A stretch of 64,000 nt of DNA, from NCBI RefSeq assembly GCF_004917065.1, contig NZ_SSYA01000001.1:1072550-1136549 (forward strand). Direction: 5' to 3'. The notes under the pieces were generated by a model. That model did not search any database, was not told the DNA's origin, and saw nothing but the letters and a program-made list of their open reading frames with translations. The translations under genes were made by a program, and so were the position numbers. The DNA comes from Geomonas ferrireducens (lineage in GTDB: Bacteria > Desulfobacterota > Desulfuromonadia > Geobacterales > Geobacteraceae). Below are positions 27,360 through 36,220 of the stretch, one piece after another (position 1 is the stretch's first letter; every line of letters starts with the position of its first letter).

Positions 27360-27668
27360 CTAGGCGTTGATCTTCTCAATCTTGAGAATAGTCCTGAGTT
27401 GACGGTGCCCGTTAAGTTTCCTGGTGTTTTTCCGGCGCTTGGACTTGAAGACCAGAATCTTCTTGTCTTTGCCCTGCTCGACGATTTTGCCGACTACAGA
27501 GGCGCTGGGCACTAAAGGTGTTCCGATAACAACCTTATCGCCGCCAACCATCAGGATTTCGGAGAACTCGACGGTATCACCTACCGCACCCTCCAGTTTT
27601 TCGACTTTCAGAAAGTCGCCTTCGGAAACTTTATATTGCTTCCCTCCGGTTTTGACTACTGCGTACAT
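27360..27668 (-). CDS. rplU: 50S ribosomal protein L21
   Basis: A 102-residue protein starting MYAVVKTGGKQYKV, the signature opening of L21, and ending HRQLRTILKIEKINA. KRRKNTRKLNGHRQ is the conserved 23S rRNA-binding loop. ATG 27668 is chosen over an in-frame upstream start because it is the family start. It begins the rplU-rpmA-obg operon. Confidence 0.97.
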   Translation of the reverse strand: MYAVVKTGGKQYKVSEGDFLKVEKLEGAVGDTVEFSEILMVGGDKVVIGTPLVPSASVVGKIVEQGKDKKILVFKSKRRKNTRKLNGHRQLRTILKIEKINA

Positions 27669-27710
27669 GAACTTCACCACCTTTACTCTGGATTTACAAT
27701 TGAGCGGTCA

Positions 27711-27739
27711 AACTTATCTTGAAAAGTCTTTTGAGTCAA
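27711..27739 (-). promoter_or_regulatory. Possible promoter of rplU-rpmA-obg
   Basis: On the minus strand TTGACT (27739-27734), a 17-base spacer and TAAGTT (27716-27711), 43 bases before rplU. The -10 is weak. Confidence 0.45.
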
Positions 27740-27784
27740 CATTTTTTTGTGACACGGACATTTTTTCTGTGAGGGACGCACAGA

Positions 27785-28087
27785 CTACCCGAGGTCTACG
27801 AATACCTCGTCACCGCGGATCTCTACGGAGTAGACCGTGAGAGGGCACTCCGGATGCTCAGGGCAGATGCCGGTCTCCAGATCGAAGCGGTAGCCGTGAC
27901 GCTGGCACGAGAGCTTCCCGACTTCCTTGACCAGCGCCCCCTGCAGCGGCGCCCCCTGATGCGGACACTCGTGCTCGCATGCGTAGACCTTCCCCTTGGT
28001 CTTCACCAGGAGGACCTTCTCACCGCCCACTTCAACCAGTTTCTTGCCGAACTCCGGAATCTCGGAAACTTTCGCTGCGAATACCAT
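27785..28087 (-). CDS. Small Rieske-type [2Fe-2S] protein
   Basis: A 100-residue soluble ferredoxin of the Rieske class. CEHECPHQGAPL and SCQRHGYRFDLETG give Cys-x-His and Cys-x-x-His ligands in the right order and spacing. It resembles the small ferredoxins of nitrite reductase NirD or dioxygenase systems but has no partner oxidoreductase next to it. There is no signal peptide or anchor, so it acts in the cytosol. A DMT transporter gene starts to its upstream side on the same strand, with a 24-base gap. Confidence 0.9.
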   Translation of the reverse strand: MVFAAKVSEIPEFGKKLVEVGGEKVLLVKTKGKVYACEHECPHQGAPLQGALVKEVGKLSCQRHGYRFDLETGICPEHPECPLTVYSVEIRGDEVFVDLG

Positions 28088-28111
28088 GGAAATGCCTCCT
28101 TACCTTTTAGT

Positions 28112-29032
28112 TCAAACAGCCCTTTTACCTGACATTGAATAAGCGAGCACGGCGAGCCCCGCGAATAGCAGCGGGATCCCGGCGAGTGCCGTAGGGGTGA
28201 GCCGCTCGCCCAGGAACAGTATCCCAAGAAGCGCCGCCATCAGCGGCTCCGCGAGCGAAAGGGTGACCGCCGAGGCGACCGGTACGCTGCGCAGCCCCAT
28301 AGCGAAGAGACAATAGGAAAGGGCGGTGACCACCACGCCGAGGTAGAGCACGACGCCGATCCCCCGCGGCTGGGCGACCCAATGGAGGTCCGCCATGAAA
28401 AGGACGGGTGCGAGGAGCAGGGCGCCCAGACAGAAAACCACCGCCATGACCGCCTCGGAGGTGCGGCCGGGTAGGAGCACCTTGATGGCCATGGTGTAGC
28501 AGGCATAGGAAGTGCCGGCGCCAAAAGCCAGAAGGACGCCCACCACGTCGATGGCGACCCCGCCTCCCCCGGTGACCAGGAGGCCGCAGCCGGCCAAGGC
28601 GAGCACGGTCGCAATCCCCCACGCACGGCCCGGGCGCTCTCCACGGACGACGAAGCCCAGTATGCCGGCGATGACCGGCGAACTCCCGATGCCAACCAGG
28701 GTGCCGACGGCTACACCGGTCCTGCTCACTGCGGTGAAGAAAGCAAGTTGGTAGATGGCGACGAACCCGCCCGCAGCCAGGGTGCCCCAGAAGGGCCAGC
28801 GCCCTTTGCCCAGGCCGCCTCTCATGAAGGCGAGAACCATGAGCGCCGCGCCCCCAACCAGCAGGCGCAATGCGCCGACGCTCCAGGGGCTGACGCCTGC
28901 AGGCGCCAGGGCCTGCGAGGTGCCCGAGGTCCCCCAAAGGGTGGCGGCAGCAAGGACGAGCAGGGCGCCGCCGGCATTGTGTGCGGCAGGCGCTGCTGCG
29001 TTGGCGGTGGTTTTTTCCGGCTGGTTGGCCAT
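28112..29032 (-). CDS. EamA/DMT-family transporter
   Basis: A 306-residue inner-membrane protein with ten predicted helices arranged as two EamA repeats (first repeat begins LLVLAAATLWGTSGTSQALA, second AFGAGTSYACYTMAIKVLL). Such proteins export amino acids or other metabolites; the substrate cannot be told. The last helix ends KRAV-type basic. It lies directly upstream of the Rieske gene and may share its transcript. A 9-bp tandem array occupies the gap before its start. Confidence 0.88.
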   Translation of the reverse strand: MANQPEKTTANAAAPAAHNAGGALLVLAAATLWGTSGTSQALAPAGVSPWSVGALRLLVGGAALMVLAFMRGGLGKGRWPFWGTLAAGGFVAIYQLAFFTAVSRTGVAVGTLVGIGSSPVIAGILGFVVRGERPGRAWGIATVLALAGCGLLVTGGGGVAIDVVGVLLAFGAGTSYACYTMAIKVLLPGRTSEAVMAVVFCLGALLLAPVLFMADLHWVAQPRGIGVVLYLGVVVTALSYCLFAMGLRSVPVASAVTLSLAEPLMAALLGILFLGERLTPTALAGIPLLFAGLAVLAYSMSGKRAV

Positions 29033-29054
29033 CGTTGCTGTGCTCTCTAAGAAC

Positions 29055-29162
29055 CCGTCGGACCAGTCGGACCAGTCGGACCAGTCGGACCAGTCGGACT
29101 AGTCGGACCAGTCGGACCAGTCGGACCAGTCGGACTAGTCAGACGGGTACGACGGGTCCGAC
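29055..29162. repeat. Tandem array of twelve 9-bp units (CAGTCGGAC)
   Basis: Twelve consecutive 9-base units, mostly CAGTCGGAC with TAG, CCG and GGG variants in the first three bases and TCGGAC, TCAGAC, TACGAC or TCCGAC after them. It fills the 145-base gap between prfC and the DMT transporter. Related arrays lie at 44870-44914 and 61794-61855. Confidence 0.92.
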
Positions 29163-29177
29163 TGGGTTAAGCCCGGC

Positions 29178-30761
29178 CTAGCTGTGCTCGCGGGTGGCGT
29201 GGAAGTTGAGGTCCTTCCAGTTCTCCATGGTGTTGTCCAGGCGCCACTGGCTCCCGGCAAGGTAGGCGAGGTTCCCTTCTCCGTCCAGGTAGAGGCTCAT
29301 CGCCTCTTTCTTCTGGAACTCGTCGAGCCTCTTCCTATCGCCGGTGACCCAGCGGGCGGTGACGTAGGAGACCGGCTCGTAGGTCGCCTTGACGCCGTAC
29401 TCGTGCTCGAGGCGATGCATGACCACGTCGAACTGCAGCATACCCACCGCGCCCACGATCCAGTCGGCGCCCATCAGGGGACGGAAGACCTGGGTGGTCC
29501 CCTCCTCGGCTAGCTGCACGAGCCCCTTCTCCAGGGACTTCGACTTGAGCGGGTTCAGGATGCGTACCTTACGGAAGTGCTCCGGCGCGAAGTTCGGGAT
29601 CCCGGTGTACTTGAGATCCTCGCCCTGCGTAAAGGTGTCGCCGATCTTGATGGTGCCGTGGTTGTGGATGCCGATGATGTCGCCGGCGTAAGCCTCGTCC
29701 ACGTTGGTGCGGTCCTGTGCCATGAAGATGGTGGCATTGGAGATCTGGACTTCGCGCCCAAGCCGCAGGTGCTTAACCTTCATGCCGCGCTCGAACTTTC
29801 CGGAGCAGATGCGGAAGAATGCGATGCGGTCGCGGTGCGCCGGGTCCATGTTCGCCTGGATCTTGAAGGTGAACCCGGTGAATGGCTCCTCGTACGGAGA
29901 GACGGTACGGGTGGTTGCGTCGCGCGGCAGCGGCGACGGAGCGTTTTCCACGAAGGAGTCGAGCAGTTGCTGTACCCCGAAGGTGTTGATGGCGGAGCCG
30001 AAGAAGACCGGAGTCTGTTTGCCGGCTAAGTACGCCTCGGCGTCAAACGGGTGCGCCGCCCCTTCCAGGAGCTCTACGTCGTTGCGCAACTCCTCCACCT
30101 GGCTTCCCAGGAGCTCGTCAAGGAGCGGATCTTCCAGCCCCTTCACCGTGATGACCTCACCGACGCCGCGGTCCGCCTCCGGGTCGTAGAAGGTGATCTC
30201 CTTGGTGTAGAGGTGGTATGTACCGCGGAAACGTTTCCCCATCCCTATGGGCCAGGTCATGGGCGCGCACTGGATCTTCAACGTGCTCTCGATGTCGTCG
30301 AGCAGGTCGAGCGGCTCGCGCCCCTCACGGTCAAGCTTGTTGATGAAGGTCATGATCGGCGTATTGCGCAGGCGGCAGACCTCGAGGAGTTTCTTCGTCT
30401 GGCTCTCGACACCCTTCACGGAGTCGATGACCATGAGCACCGAGTCAACGGCGGTCAGGGTGCGGTAGGTGTCCTCGGAAAAGTCGTTGTGGCCTGGGGT
30501 GTCCAGGAGGTTTATCTCGAAGTCGCGGTAGGTGAACTTCATGACCGAAGAAGTGACCGAAATGCCACGCTGTTTTTCCATCTCCATCCAGTCGCTCGTG
30601 GCATGCCGCGCCGACTTTCTCGCCCGGACCTCGCCCGCCTGCTGGATGGCACCGCCGAATAGCAACAGCTTCTCGGTTATGGTAGTCTTACCAGCGTCCG
30701 GATGACTGATAATGGCGAAGGTGCGCCGCCTCTCTATCTCTTGTTCGTTGTACCGTATCAA
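29178..30761 (-). CDS. prfC: Peptide chain release factor 3
   Basis: A 527-residue translational GTPase that recycles release factors RF1 and RF2 after termination. [18 protein letters not shown] is the P-loop, [16 protein letters not shown] the G3 region and FINKLDREG the G4 motif; the switch I region contains [19 protein letters not shown]. Length matches E. coli RF3 (529). The C-terminus ends in the typical [10 protein letters not shown]. It is the last gene before the 9-bp repeat array. Confidence 0.97.
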   Translation of the reverse strand: MIRYNEQEIERRRTFAIISHPDAGKTTITEKLLLFGGAIQQAGEVRARKSARHATSDWMEMEKQRGISVTSSVMKFTYRDFEINLLDTPGHNDFSEDTYRTLTAVDSVLMVIDSVKGVESQTKKLLEVCRLRNTPIMTFINKLDREGREPLDLLDDIESTLKIQCAPMTWPIGMGKRFRGTYHLYTKEITFYDPEADRGVGEVITVKGLEDPLLDELLGSQVEELRNDVELLEGAAHPFDAEAYLAGKQTPVFFGSAINTFGVQQLLDSFVENAPSPLPRDATTRTVSPYEEPFTGFTFKIQANMDPAHRDRIAFFRICSGKFERGMKVKHLRLGREVQISNATIFMAQDRTNVDEAYAGDIIGIHNHGTIKIGDTFTQGEDLKYTGIPNFAPEHFRKVRILNPLKSKSLEKGLVQLAEEGTTQVFRPLMGADWIVGAVGMLQFDVVMHRLEHEYGVKATYEPVSYVTARWVTGDRKRLDEFQKKEAMSLYLDGEGNLAYLAGSQWRLDNTMENWKDLNFHATREHS

Positions 30762-30797
30762 CTTGAACTCCCGTTAAAATTCTCTGGACAAACGAAA

Positions 30798-30818
30798 GGC
30801 GAAGAGGGTATCTTCGCC
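30798..30818. repeat. Hairpin between prfC and the PilZ gene
   Basis: GGCGAAGA and TCTTCGCC flank five bases in the divergent intergenic region. No T run follows on either strand; it may be an operator or a leader hairpin for prfC. Confidence 0.4.
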
Positions 30819-30890
30819 AAGCGCTACAACGTGGCATAATTGCACAGCAAGCGCCTAAAGAGCAATAACTTTTTTCGGGCGGAACCGACC

Positions 30891-31604
30891 ATGAACGACA
30901 ACTACCAGAGGTTGCAACTTGCCGACGAGCAGCGTGACCGCACCGAGATCCTCGCGACCCTCGCTGCCATACGCTCCGGGAAGCTGAAAAACGACCTCAG
31001 GCTCCTCAACTTCTACCGTGAAGTCCCGGTAAGCTACGGTGCGGAAGTCCTCACCATCGAAGAAAATGACGCCGAACTGCTGGTGCACCAGGTGCAGGCC
31101 GTTGTCATAGCGCAGGAAAAGCTGACCGTGCTGAAGAGCAGCCATTTCCGCAGGGATGTGGTCGCTTCGGTTACGTACGTAAATGTAGAGAAATCGCGGG
31201 TCATCCTGTCCAATCCGGGTTACACGCTGGTCCGCGCCGACCGCCGCATGTCGGTGCGCGTGCAGCTTGGGGTGACCATCAAGGCCTGGTTCGCCGCACC
31301 GGAACTTGAAGCGACGGTGCGCGGCAAGCTGCACGACATGTCGCTCACCGGCATGACCATGGACGTCGAACGCAACCCCGGCCTCCCCCTGAGCCAGAAA
31401 GGGGAGCTCTCCATCGCCCTTCCCACCGGTACCATCGTGATCGCGGCATCGCTTTTAAAGGTCATCGACAGGGACGGCACCTGCCGGCTCGTCTTCGAAA
31501 TAGCGCCGACGCGTTCCGAGGAACTCAACATCTCGCAGTACATATTCCAGCGCCAGGTGGAGATCATCAAGGAGCTCAAGGATCACCCCGGCGTCACCAC
31601 CTGA
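30891..31604 (+). CDS. PilZ-domain protein, probable c-di-GMP receptor
   Basis: A 237-residue protein. The N-terminal half is YcgR-N-like (VSYGAEVLTIEENDAELLV), and the C-terminal half a PilZ domain: RADRRMSVRV supplies the RxxxR motif and DMSLTGMTMDV the D-x-S-x-x-G motif, which together bind cyclic di-GMP. The start is taken at ATG 30891; a TTG at 30840 is also in frame but overlaps a CATAAT sequence that may be a -10 box. It is followed after 4 bases by tatD. Confidence 0.85.
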   Translation: MNDNYQRLQLADEQRDRTEILATLAAIRSGKLKNDLRLLNFYREVPVSYGAEVLTIEENDAELLVHQVQAVVIAQEKLTVLKSSHFRRDVVASVTYVNVEKSRVILSNPGYTLVRADRRMSVRVQLGVTIKAWFAAPELEATVRGKLHDMSLTGMTMDVERNPGLPLSQKGELSIALPTGTIVIAASLLKVIDRDGTCRLVFEIAPTRSEELNISQYIFQRQVEIIKELKDHPGVTT

Positions 31605-31608
31605 CTCC

Positions 31609-32397
31609 ATGTTTTTTGACAGCCACTGCCACCTGGATGACCCGCAACTCCGGCCCCGCCTGGACACGCTTATCCCGGAGGCGGAACACGCCGGTGTGAC
31701 CGCCTTTCTGGTCCCGGGCGTTGCCCCGGAAGGCTGGCCCGAGATCGAAACACTCGCCCTCCGCTACCACCAGGCCCTACCCGCCTACGGCGTGCACCCC
31801 ATGCACGCCGACCAGCTCACCCCTACAATCCTCTCGAAACTCAGACGCTACGCTCCACTCGCCACGGCCATCGGAGAAATCGGGCTCGACTACCTGCTCC
31901 CCTCTCCATCCCGCAAAGTGCAACAGGAGGCCTTCCGGGCCCAATTGGATATCGCCCGGGAAGCAGGGCTCCCCGTACTGCTGCACTGCCGCCGGGCCTT
32001 CGACGACCTGATCGCCATAATCAGGGAAGCTGGAATCCAGGACTGCGGCGGTGTGATGCACTCCTTTTCCGGCAGCGTCGAAACGGCAAGGACCTGCCTG
32101 CGGCTAGGGCTGCACATATCCCTCTCCGGCACCGTCACCTATCTGAACGCCAGGCGACCGGTAGATGTCGCGGCCGCCGTGCCTCTGGAACGATTACTGC
32201 TCGAAACCGATGCGCCGGACCTCTCGCCGGAGCCCTACCGTGGGGAGGTGAACGTCCCCGCCCACCTCCTGGCCACGGCGCGGCGGGTCGCACAGATCCG
32301 CGGCATCCCGGTCGAGGAACTCGCCCGCATCACGTCGGAAAACGCCATGCGGCTCCTCAAGCTCGACCGCTCCCTGCGCCCCAAGACAAGACATTAA
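31609..32397 (+). CDS. TatD-family metal-dependent DNase
   Basis: A 262-residue TIM-barrel hydrolase. DSHCHLDD opens the protein with the first two metal ligands; IGEIGLDY carries the bridging Glu, PVLLHCRRA the next His, and LLLETDAPDLSPEPYRG the final Asp. All ligands are intact. TatD proteins are 3-prime exonucleases acting on single-stranded DNA or RNA; YcfH is a close relative. The start ATG lies four bases after the PilZ gene stop, so the two are probably cotranscribed. Confidence 0.92.
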   Translation: MFFDSHCHLDDPQLRPRLDTLIPEAEHAGVTAFLVPGVAPEGWPEIETLALRYHQALPAYGVHPMHADQLTPTILSKLRRYAPLATAIGEIGLDYLLPSPSRKVQQEAFRAQLDIAREAGLPVLLHCRRAFDDLIAIIREAGIQDCGGVMHSFSGSVETARTCLRLGLHISLSGTVTYLNARRPVDVAAAVPLERLLLETDAPDLSPEPYRGEVNVPAHLLATARRVAQIRGIPVEELARITSENAMRLLKLDRSLRPKTRH

Positions 32398-32493
32398 GCC
32401 GTATTCATTCGATTTTTCGGGCATTTGACCTCCCCATACGCTTCGATATACTCTTTGCCAAGCAATCCCACTGAAGCCTACGGAGGTGCAGCC

Positions 32494-32991
32494 ATGTTCA
32501 AGGAATACACACTGCAGGAAGCATTGAAGCTGGCGATCAAGACCGAGAAGGAGAGCATGGACTTCTACCGGCGCGCGGCTTCGGTGAGCAAGGACGAAAG
32601 GTCGAAGAAGGTTTTCGACCTTCTGGCCGGCGAAGAGGTCAGCCACCTGAAGGCCTTCTTCGATTACTACCGCGGCGGCGACCTCGGTGACATCGACACC
32701 TACCTCGCCTCGCCGCCGGACAAGCAGTCGGCGACCCATCTCGCCCTGGAGCAGGCGATCGCGGCCGACAGCCACGAGCAGAAGGCGCTTGAGATCGCGC
32801 TCAAGGAGGAAAAGGCCTGTATCGACTTCTACACCATCCTGGTGAAGGACGTGGTGGACCCGCTGGTGCGCAAGGTGTTCGAAACGGTGATCAGGGAGAC
32901 TCAGGGGCACTATGACATGATCGAGGACGAGTACATGCGCGTCATGACCATGGTGCACAGCTCGGATCAGAACATCTATGTGAGAGAGTAA
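32494..32991 (+). CDS. Ferritin-like/rubrerythrin-family diiron protein
   Basis: A 165-residue four-helix bundle. Two pairs of helices carry the diiron ligand pattern: EKESMDFYRRAA and EEVSHLKAFFDYY in the first pair, EEKACIDFYTILV and ETQGHYDMIEDEY in the second. No C-terminal rubredoxin domain is present, so it is not a complete rubrerythrin. Such proteins protect against peroxide or store iron in anaerobes. CGGAGG lies 7 bases before the ATG. A terminator follows about 100 bases downstream. Confidence 0.87.
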   Translation: MFKEYTLQEALKLAIKTEKESMDFYRRAASVSKDERSKKVFDLLAGEEVSHLKAFFDYYRGGDLGDIDTYLASPPDKQSATHLALEQAIAADSHEQKALEIALKEEKACIDFYTILVKDVVDPLVRKVFETVIRETQGHYDMIEDEYMRVMTMVHSSDQNIYVRE

Positions 32992-33088
32992 GGCAAGGCG
33001 CCCGAAGGGCGCCGGCGCCTGGGCCGCGGCACAGGCCGAGGGAGCGGCCTGCCATGGACCTGATGGACGCTGCAAGTGCAATAAAAAG

Positions 33089-33128
33089 AAAGCCTCCGCA
33101 CCTTTTGGTGCGGAGGCTTTTGTTTTTT
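33089..33128. terminator. Bidirectional terminator
   Basis: AAAGCCTCCGCACC pairs perfectly with GGTGCGGAGGCTTT around TTTT, with T runs on both strands. It serves the ferritin-like gene and the converging transglycosylase gene. Confidence 0.92.
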
Positions 33129-33160
33129 CCCGGCCTCGGCTTGCTGTTAAGACTCAGCTT

Positions 33161-33949
33161 CTAAGCCACGTACTGGGCGTAGTACCCTTTCACCTTCGCC
33201 AGGTAACCCTTCGTCTCACGGGGGAGACTCTCGGTGCCGTGACGGTCCACATTGCCGGGACCCCAGTTGTAGGCGGCCAGGGCCTCATCCACGTTGCCGT
33301 TGTACCGCTGCAGCATGTCCTTCAAAAACCGGGTCCCGGCCATCACGTTCTGCTCGGGGTCGAAGGGGTCGGTGACACCCAGACCACGCGCGGTGGCGGG
33401 CATCAGCTGCATAAGCCCCTGGGCACCGGCGGAACTCACGGCCCGCGGGTTGAAGCCGCTCTCGGCCTTTATCACGGCCCGGATCAGCCCGCTGTCTACC
33501 CCGTAACGCCTGCTCGCCTTCTCTATGATCGCGTCCGTGCCGCTGTCCGAACCGGCAACCGGAACCTCCGGCAGACGCCCGGCCGCGAAATTCGACTGCT
33601 GCGCCTGGAAGGTCGCCTCGGGACCATGGTCGACGGCGGGCTCTCCGCCCCCGGCCGCCGCACTCCCGGACGGGAGCTGCTCAAGGAACCGGTTCAACAG
33701 CCCCTGCACGTTCACGGAACGGGACGGCGCCGCAGGCGCGTTAGCATCACTTCCGATATCGAGGGCGGAACTCAGCATCTTGAGGCGCAACACTTCGGCC
33801 GCCGCTTCCGGCGTCACCTCGCCTCCGGACGCTTTCGATGCCAGCATCTCCTCAAACGGAACAGCCGCACCCGTATTCCCGGACGCGGCTATCCCCTTCT
33901 TGGTTGCTTCGACGCCGCCAGACGCCGTGGTTACCGGATTTATCGACAT
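33161..33949 (-). CDS. Lytic transglycosylase (SLT domain)
   Basis: A 262-residue protein. The C-terminal SLT domain (about residues 135-262) has KAESGFNPRAVS with the catalytic Glu, GAQGLMQLMPATA and AYNWGPGNVDRHG; it cleaves the glycan strands of peptidoglycan. The first 130 residues are low-complexity and Ala/Gly/Ser-rich, and no Sec signal peptide is visible, which is unusual for a periplasmic enzyme; a flagellar-type or other export route is possible. The gene lies 11 bases downstream of the sigma-54 response regulator, so the two are probably one operon. Confidence 0.88.
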   Translation of the reverse strand: MSINPVTTASGGVEATKKGIAASGNTGAAVPFEEMLASKASGGEVTPEAAAEVLRLKMLSSALDIGSDANAPAAPSRSVNVQGLLNRFLEQLPSGSAAAGGGEPAVDHGPEATFQAQQSNFAAGRLPEVPVAGSDSGTDAIIEKASRRYGVDSGLIRAVIKAESGFNPRAVSSAGAQGLMQLMPATARGLGVTDPFDPEQNVMAGTRFLKDMLQRYNGNVDEALAAYNWGPGNVDRHGTESLPRETKGYLAKVKGYYAQYVA

Positions 33950-33960
33950 CAGACCCCCTG

Positions 33961-35370
33961 TTACGGGGAAACCGGATGCTCCCCGTAGACCAGTTTTTTC
34001 TTCTTCAGCTTCTCGATCAGCGTGGTCCGCTTCAGGTTCAGAAGTTCGGCGGCTTCCTTCTTGTTTCCGCCGCTTCGCTCCAGAGCCTGCAGGATCAGCC
34101 GGTTTTCGAACTCCTCGACGGCGCTGTTCAGGCAGAAACCGTCATCGGGGAGGTTGATCATGTGCTCGCCGTGCACCGCCGGGGTGCTGCGACCGCCGCG
34201 GTACTTCTCGGGAAGGTCGTGGATGTTGATCACCCCGCTCCCCTTGATGATCACCAGGCGCTCGACCAGGTTTTCCAGCTCACGGACGTTGCCGGGCCAG
34301 TCGTAGCTCCCCAGTATCTCCATGACCTGCTTGTCAAAACCCTGCACCTTGCGCTGCTTGCTTCGGTTGAACTTCTCAAGGAAGCTGTTCAAAAGCAGCG
34401 GGATGTCGGCGCCGCGCTCCCGCAGAGGGGGGAGCATGATCGGGATCACCGAGAGCCGGTAATACAGGTCCTCGCGGAACTCCTTCGACGCCACCATGTG
34501 GTCCAGGTTCTGGTTGGTGGCGGCTATGATCCTCACGTCCACCTTCTTGGACCGGGTGGAACCCACCGGCTCCAGTTCCCGGCTTTGCAGCACGCGCAGC
34601 AGCTTGACCTGAAGGTTCGCCTTCATGTCCCCGATCTCGTCCAGGAACAGGGTCCCCTTGTCGGCCATCTCGAAACGGCCGACGCGAGTGGCGACGGCAC
34701 CGGTGAAGGACCCCTTCACGTGGCCGAAGAGCTCGCTCTCCAGCAGCTCGTCGGGAATGGCCGCGCAGTTGAGGGCGACGAAGTTCTTGTCCGAGCGATT
34801 GGAGAGGTCATGAATGGCTCGCGCCACCAGCTCCTTGCCGGTCCCCGACTCACCCTGGATCAGCACGGTGGAATCTGAGGTGGCGACCTTCTCGATCATC
34901 TCGAAGAGCGAGAGCATCTTCTCGCTTTCCCCGATGATGTTGTTGAGAAGTGCCCTGTTCTTTATGCAAGGCTTGGACCGGAAGCTCTTGCTCTGCAGCG
35001 CCTGATGCTCGAGACCGCGCTTGACGTGCGTCTCCAACTCCTCAAGATTGAAGGGCTTTTCCAGATAGAAAAAAGCCCCCGCCTTCAGGAGATTGGCCGT
35101 CATCTCGTTATTGGCGAAGGCGCTGTAGGCTATGGTGACGATCTCCGGACGGAGCGACTTCAGCTGCCGAATGAACTCCAGTCCGTTCACCCGCGGCATC
35201 ATGATGTCCGTGATCACCATCTGCACGTCGTGCGTTTCTATCTTCTGCAGGGCGTCCTGCCCATCGAAGGCTTGGTAAACCTGGTACCCCTTGTAGCTCA
35301 GGAAGGCGGCTACGAAGTCCCTGGTTTTCTTATCATCATCTGCTATCAGTATTTTCGGCGTTTCCATCAT
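33961..35370 (-). CDS. NtrC-family sigma-54-dependent response regulator
   Basis: A 469-residue regulator with three domains. The receiver domain has the DDD cluster at the N-terminus and phospho-acceptor Asp55 (VITDIMMP). The AAA+ domain has GESGTGKE (Walker A) and [11 protein letters not shown] (Walker B). The sigma-54 contact loop reads GSFTGA instead of GAFTGA. The C-terminal Fis-type HTH is [15 protein letters not shown]. Two adjacent ATGs (35370, 35367) are possible; GGGGA favours the second. It would activate sigma-54 promoters when phosphorylated; no partner histidine kinase is adjacent. Confidence 0.92.
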   Translation of the reverse strand: MMETPKILIADDDKKTRDFVAAFLSYKGYQVYQAFDGQDALQKIETHDVQMVITDIMMPRVNGLEFIRQLKSLRPEIVTIAYSAFANNEMTANLLKAGAFFYLEKPFNLEELETHVKRGLEHQALQSKSFRSKPCIKNRALLNNIIGESEKMLSLFEMIEKVATSDSTVLIQGESGTGKELVARAIHDLSNRSDKNFVALNCAAIPDELLESELFGHVKGSFTGAVATRVGRFEMADKGTLFLDEIGDMKANLQVKLLRVLQSRELEPVGSTRSKKVDVRIIAATNQNLDHMVASKEFREDLYYRLSVIPIMLPPLRERGADIPLLLNSFLEKFNRSKQRKVQGFDKQVMEILGSYDWPGNVRELENLVERLVIIKGSGVINIHDLPEKYRGGRSTPAVHGEHMINLPDDGFCLNSAVEEFENRLILQALERSGGNKKEAAELLNLKRTTLIEKLKKKKLVYGEHPVSP

Positions 35371-35430
35371 TTCCCCGGATTTCGTTAAAGTTGCCTCGAA
35401 AAAAGCCGATACAAAAACGGTCCGATCGAA

Positions 35431-35459
35431 ACTATAGCGAGTTCTCCCCCCAATGTCAA
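35431..35459 (-). promoter_or_regulatory. Sigma-70 promoter of the response regulator gene
   Basis: On the minus strand TTGACA (35459-35454), exactly 17 bases, then TATAGT (35436-35431), 61 bases before the start. Both boxes are near consensus. The rest of the 310-base gap 35371-35680 holds a hairpin at about 35528-35554 and no gene that I can support. Confidence 0.75.
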
Positions 35460-35527
35460 TTAAATGACTTGCCAGGGAAGTTACCCATGTCAATTTTTTG
35501 CTTGTAGCGGTGTCGGAGCGGCAACGC

Positions 35528-35554
35528 CCGGGGTTCCACCCGCTCGGAACGGGC
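35528..35554 (+). repeat. Hairpin in the gap upstream of cheW
   Basis: CCCG-GG-TTCC pairs imperfectly with GGAA-CGGG around about eight bases. It could end a transcript or be a leader structure for the che operon. I see no convincing sigma-70 or sigma-28 promoter between it and cheW. Confidence 0.3.
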
Positions 35555-35680
35555 CTTTGCAGGAGAAGCCGCCTGAATTCGTTAGAGAAAAAAAATATTC
35601 AACCTTTATCCGGCATGACCGATTAGCACAGTATGGCGGGCGCCCGCGCCCGTAGAGATTTCAGCGCAGACGGAGGGTCC

Positions 35681-36178
35681 ATGGAGACCGCACTCACTAA
35701 GGTAAAGAGCGAAGAGTACGGGGGCGAGCTGATCCAACTGGTAAGCTTCAACCTCGAGAAGGAAGAGTACGGCATCAACGTCCTGATGGTGCGTGAGATC
35801 ATCCGGATGCTCAACATCACCCGCGTCCCGAACACGCCGCACTACGTGGAAGGGGTCATCAACCTGCGCGGCAAGGTCATTCCCATCATCAACCTGCGCA
35901 AGAAGTTCGACCTCATGGAGAACGACTACGACAAACGCACCCGCATCATGGTGATGGAGGTGGTGGGCGAGCTGATGGGCTTCATCGTGGACGAGGTTTC
36001 CGAGGTGATCCGCATCTCGGAAAAAGAGATCCAGCCTCCCCCCCCGGTCGTTTCCAGCGGCATCGAGCAGGAATGCATGGCCGGCGTCATCAACCAGGCT
36101 AACCGGCTCCTGGTCCTGCTCGACCTGGAAAAGATGTTCACCGCCGACGAGAGGCGGCTGTTCACCAACGTAGGATAA
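35681..36178 (+). CDS. cheW: Chemotaxis coupling protein CheW
   Basis: A 165-residue adaptor that links chemoreceptors to CheA. LIQLVSFNLEKEEYGINVLM and the following IIRMLNITRVPNTPHYVEGV and INLRGKVIPIINLRKKF are canonical CheW motifs. GGAGG lies 6 bases before the ATG. It begins the operon cheW-cheA-cheR-HDOD-cheB, 42 bases before cheA. No methyl-accepting receptor is encoded in this window. Confidence 0.95.
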   Translation: METALTKVKSEEYGGELIQLVSFNLEKEEYGINVLMVREIIRMLNITRVPNTPHYVEGVINLRGKVIPIINLRKKFDLMENDYDKRTRIMVMEVVGELMGFIVDEVSEVIRISEKEIQPPPPVVSSGIEQECMAGVINQANRLLVLLDLEKMFTADERRLFTNVG

Positions 36179-36220
36179 GGCACCAACAGGGGAAACGGTT
36201 TCCCCTTCCCGGAGCGCAAC

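Noticed and set aside
29055-29162. CRISPR array
   Set aside because: Unit length is 9 bases without spacers, and no cas genes are nearby.
28755-29181. Open frames encoding Ser-Asp-Gln or Arg-Thr-Ser repeats across the 9-bp array
   Set aside because: A 9-bp repeat with no stop codon is open in several frames by chance; start sites are poor and part overlaps the DMT transporter in antisense.
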